Shown one piece after another: positions 63,601-64,000 of a DNA stretch of 64,000 nucleotides. The position numbers were made by a program, and so were the translations under genes. How positions within the stretch are numbered: the stretch's first letter is position 1; every line of letters starts with the position of its first letter. The notes beneath the pieces were generated by a model. It did not search any database. It was not told the origin of the DNA and saw nothing but the letters and a program-made list of their open reading frames with translations. The stretch is from Euptelea pleiosperma (taxonomy: Eukaryota; Streptophyta; Magnoliopsida; Ranunculales; Eupteleaceae). Where the stretch lies: contig JASUTR010000244.1 of NCBI GenBank assembly GCA_035048495.1, positions 294,210-358,209 on the forward strand. Direction: 5' to 3'.

Positions 63601-64000
63601 ACTCAAACTCTTCTTTACTATGTTTCAACACATTGAAGTGTTGAAACAAGATTCGGGACAGTCGAAACCTGTTAGCTCCATCCGTGCGTCAACGTCACAA
63701 ATTGAACTCAGTTTTTAAGTTACATTCCGAAGCCTATAACTTGTGACTTTTCGCAACCGGACCTCGTAATTGGACTCAAACTTTCCATTACTATTGTTTC
63801 AACACATTTGAAGTGTTGGAACAAGATTCATGACAGTCGAAACAAGTTAGGTCCATCCGTGCGTCAACGTCTCAAAATGGACTCAGTTTGTGTGTTACAT
63901 TCCGAAGCCTATAAATTGTGACTTTGTCGCAACCGGACCTCATAATTTTACTCAAACTCTTTCATTACTATTGTTTCAAAACATTTGAAGTGTTGGAACA
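57624..64000 (+). repeat. 7,994-bp higher-order unit, copy 2 (cut by window end)
   Basis: Second copy, with at least 6.4 kb present. It matches copy 1 base for base over long stretches up to about 61.7 kb, with isolated differences (GTTATGAC for GTTGTGAC, TCGTAACCGG for TCGCAACCGG, CTTGCGAC for CTTGTGAC). After 61.7 kb it gains many single-base indels, giving an offset of 7,997 bp at the variant marker 63467. Confidence 0.8.
61700..63800. other. Second, longer cluster of single-base indels
   Basis: More than a dozen one-base gains or losses, for example CTCAAAACTATTCC, CCTAATAAATTG, ACATTCGAAG, ACCGGGACC, ATTGTTCAAC, TGTTTTCAAAC, ATTGGACAAG, CCGGGGTG, CAATAATTGTG, GACTTTTCGC (twice), ACATTGAAG and AAACTTTCC. 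The copy 7,994 bp upstream (53.7-55.8 kb) has none of these. Most are in short homopolymers, as in low-coverage long-read consensus. Confidence 0.65.

Larger units (their letters stand above)
40304..64000 (+). repeat. Satellite array, right part (same 177-bp family, about 134 copies)
   Basis: The same monomer family in the same orientation resumes immediately after the inserted element, in register: the first bases CAACACATTTG continue the monomer interrupted at 36475. The monomer classes are those of the left part, including the 130-bp deletion monomer at seven to eight places. The array runs off the window end at 64000, so neither outer boundary of the satellite locus is seen here. Between 61.7 and 63.8 kb many single-base indels appear that are absent from the near-identical copy 7,994 bp upstream; this section may be poorly polished sequence. 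Confidence 0.97.

Noticed and set aside
1..64000. tRNA, rRNA or other structured RNA genes
   Set aside because: No sequence resembling conserved rRNA or a tRNA with A and B boxes was seen; every base is accounted for by satellite or the inserted element.

Overview
The window is almost entirely one tandem satellite DNA array, broken once by a 3,828-bp transposable-element insertion. I see no credible protein-coding gene, rRNA, tRNA or CRISPR array. The setting looks like centromeric or pericentromeric heterochromatin of a flowering plant. Reasons: a head-to-tail ~177-bp monomer, the size typical of plant centromere satellites, with a multi-kilobase higher-order organisation, and an inserted element with termini (TGTAATACCC...GGGGCGTGACA on the minus strand) and a 5-bp target duplication typical of plant LTR retrotransposons. 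I cannot name the species or the satellite family from sequence alone.

Layout. Positions 1-36475 and 40304-64000 are satellite, about 340 monomers, all in the same orientation. Monomers fall into recognisable classes. One class is a 130-bp monomer made by a 47-bp deletion between two TTGGA direct repeats; it occurs 21 times and works as a ruler. Around it an ordered block of eight monomers, about 1.37 kb, recurs nearly unchanged. The blocks are joined by connectors of variable length, so marker-to-marker distances jump among values of 6 to 28 monomers (1014, 2073-2075, 2251-2252, 2427-2428, 2959-2960, 3137-3138, 3314, 3491-3494, 3840 and 4904 bp). Larger duplications overlie this: a 3.84-kb tandem duplication (about 10.0-17.7 kb), a 7,994-bp period (49.6-64.0 kb), a ~14.4-kb spaced duplication (30.3-35.4 versus 45.1-49.6 kb), and four copies of a 3,491-bp segment.

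Insertion. Positions 36476-40303 hold a probable solo LTR, flanked by the 5-bp duplication CAACA. Uninterrupted copies of the same satellite segment at 26190-29680 and 51979-55469 give two exact empty sites. The LTR carries two nested tandem-repeat systems (226-bp duplicate with 31-bp subrepeats, and about five to six degenerate 191-bp units). On its minus strand it has a TATA-like/leader/splice-donor arrangement that suggests the LTR promoter.

There is no gene network here; the biology is that of satellite homogenisation, possible centromere function through dyad-symmetric motifs, and transposon insertion followed by LTR-LTR recombination. All monomer classes, counts and distances were worked out by eye and hand arithmetic, so boundaries of the large duplications are approximate.
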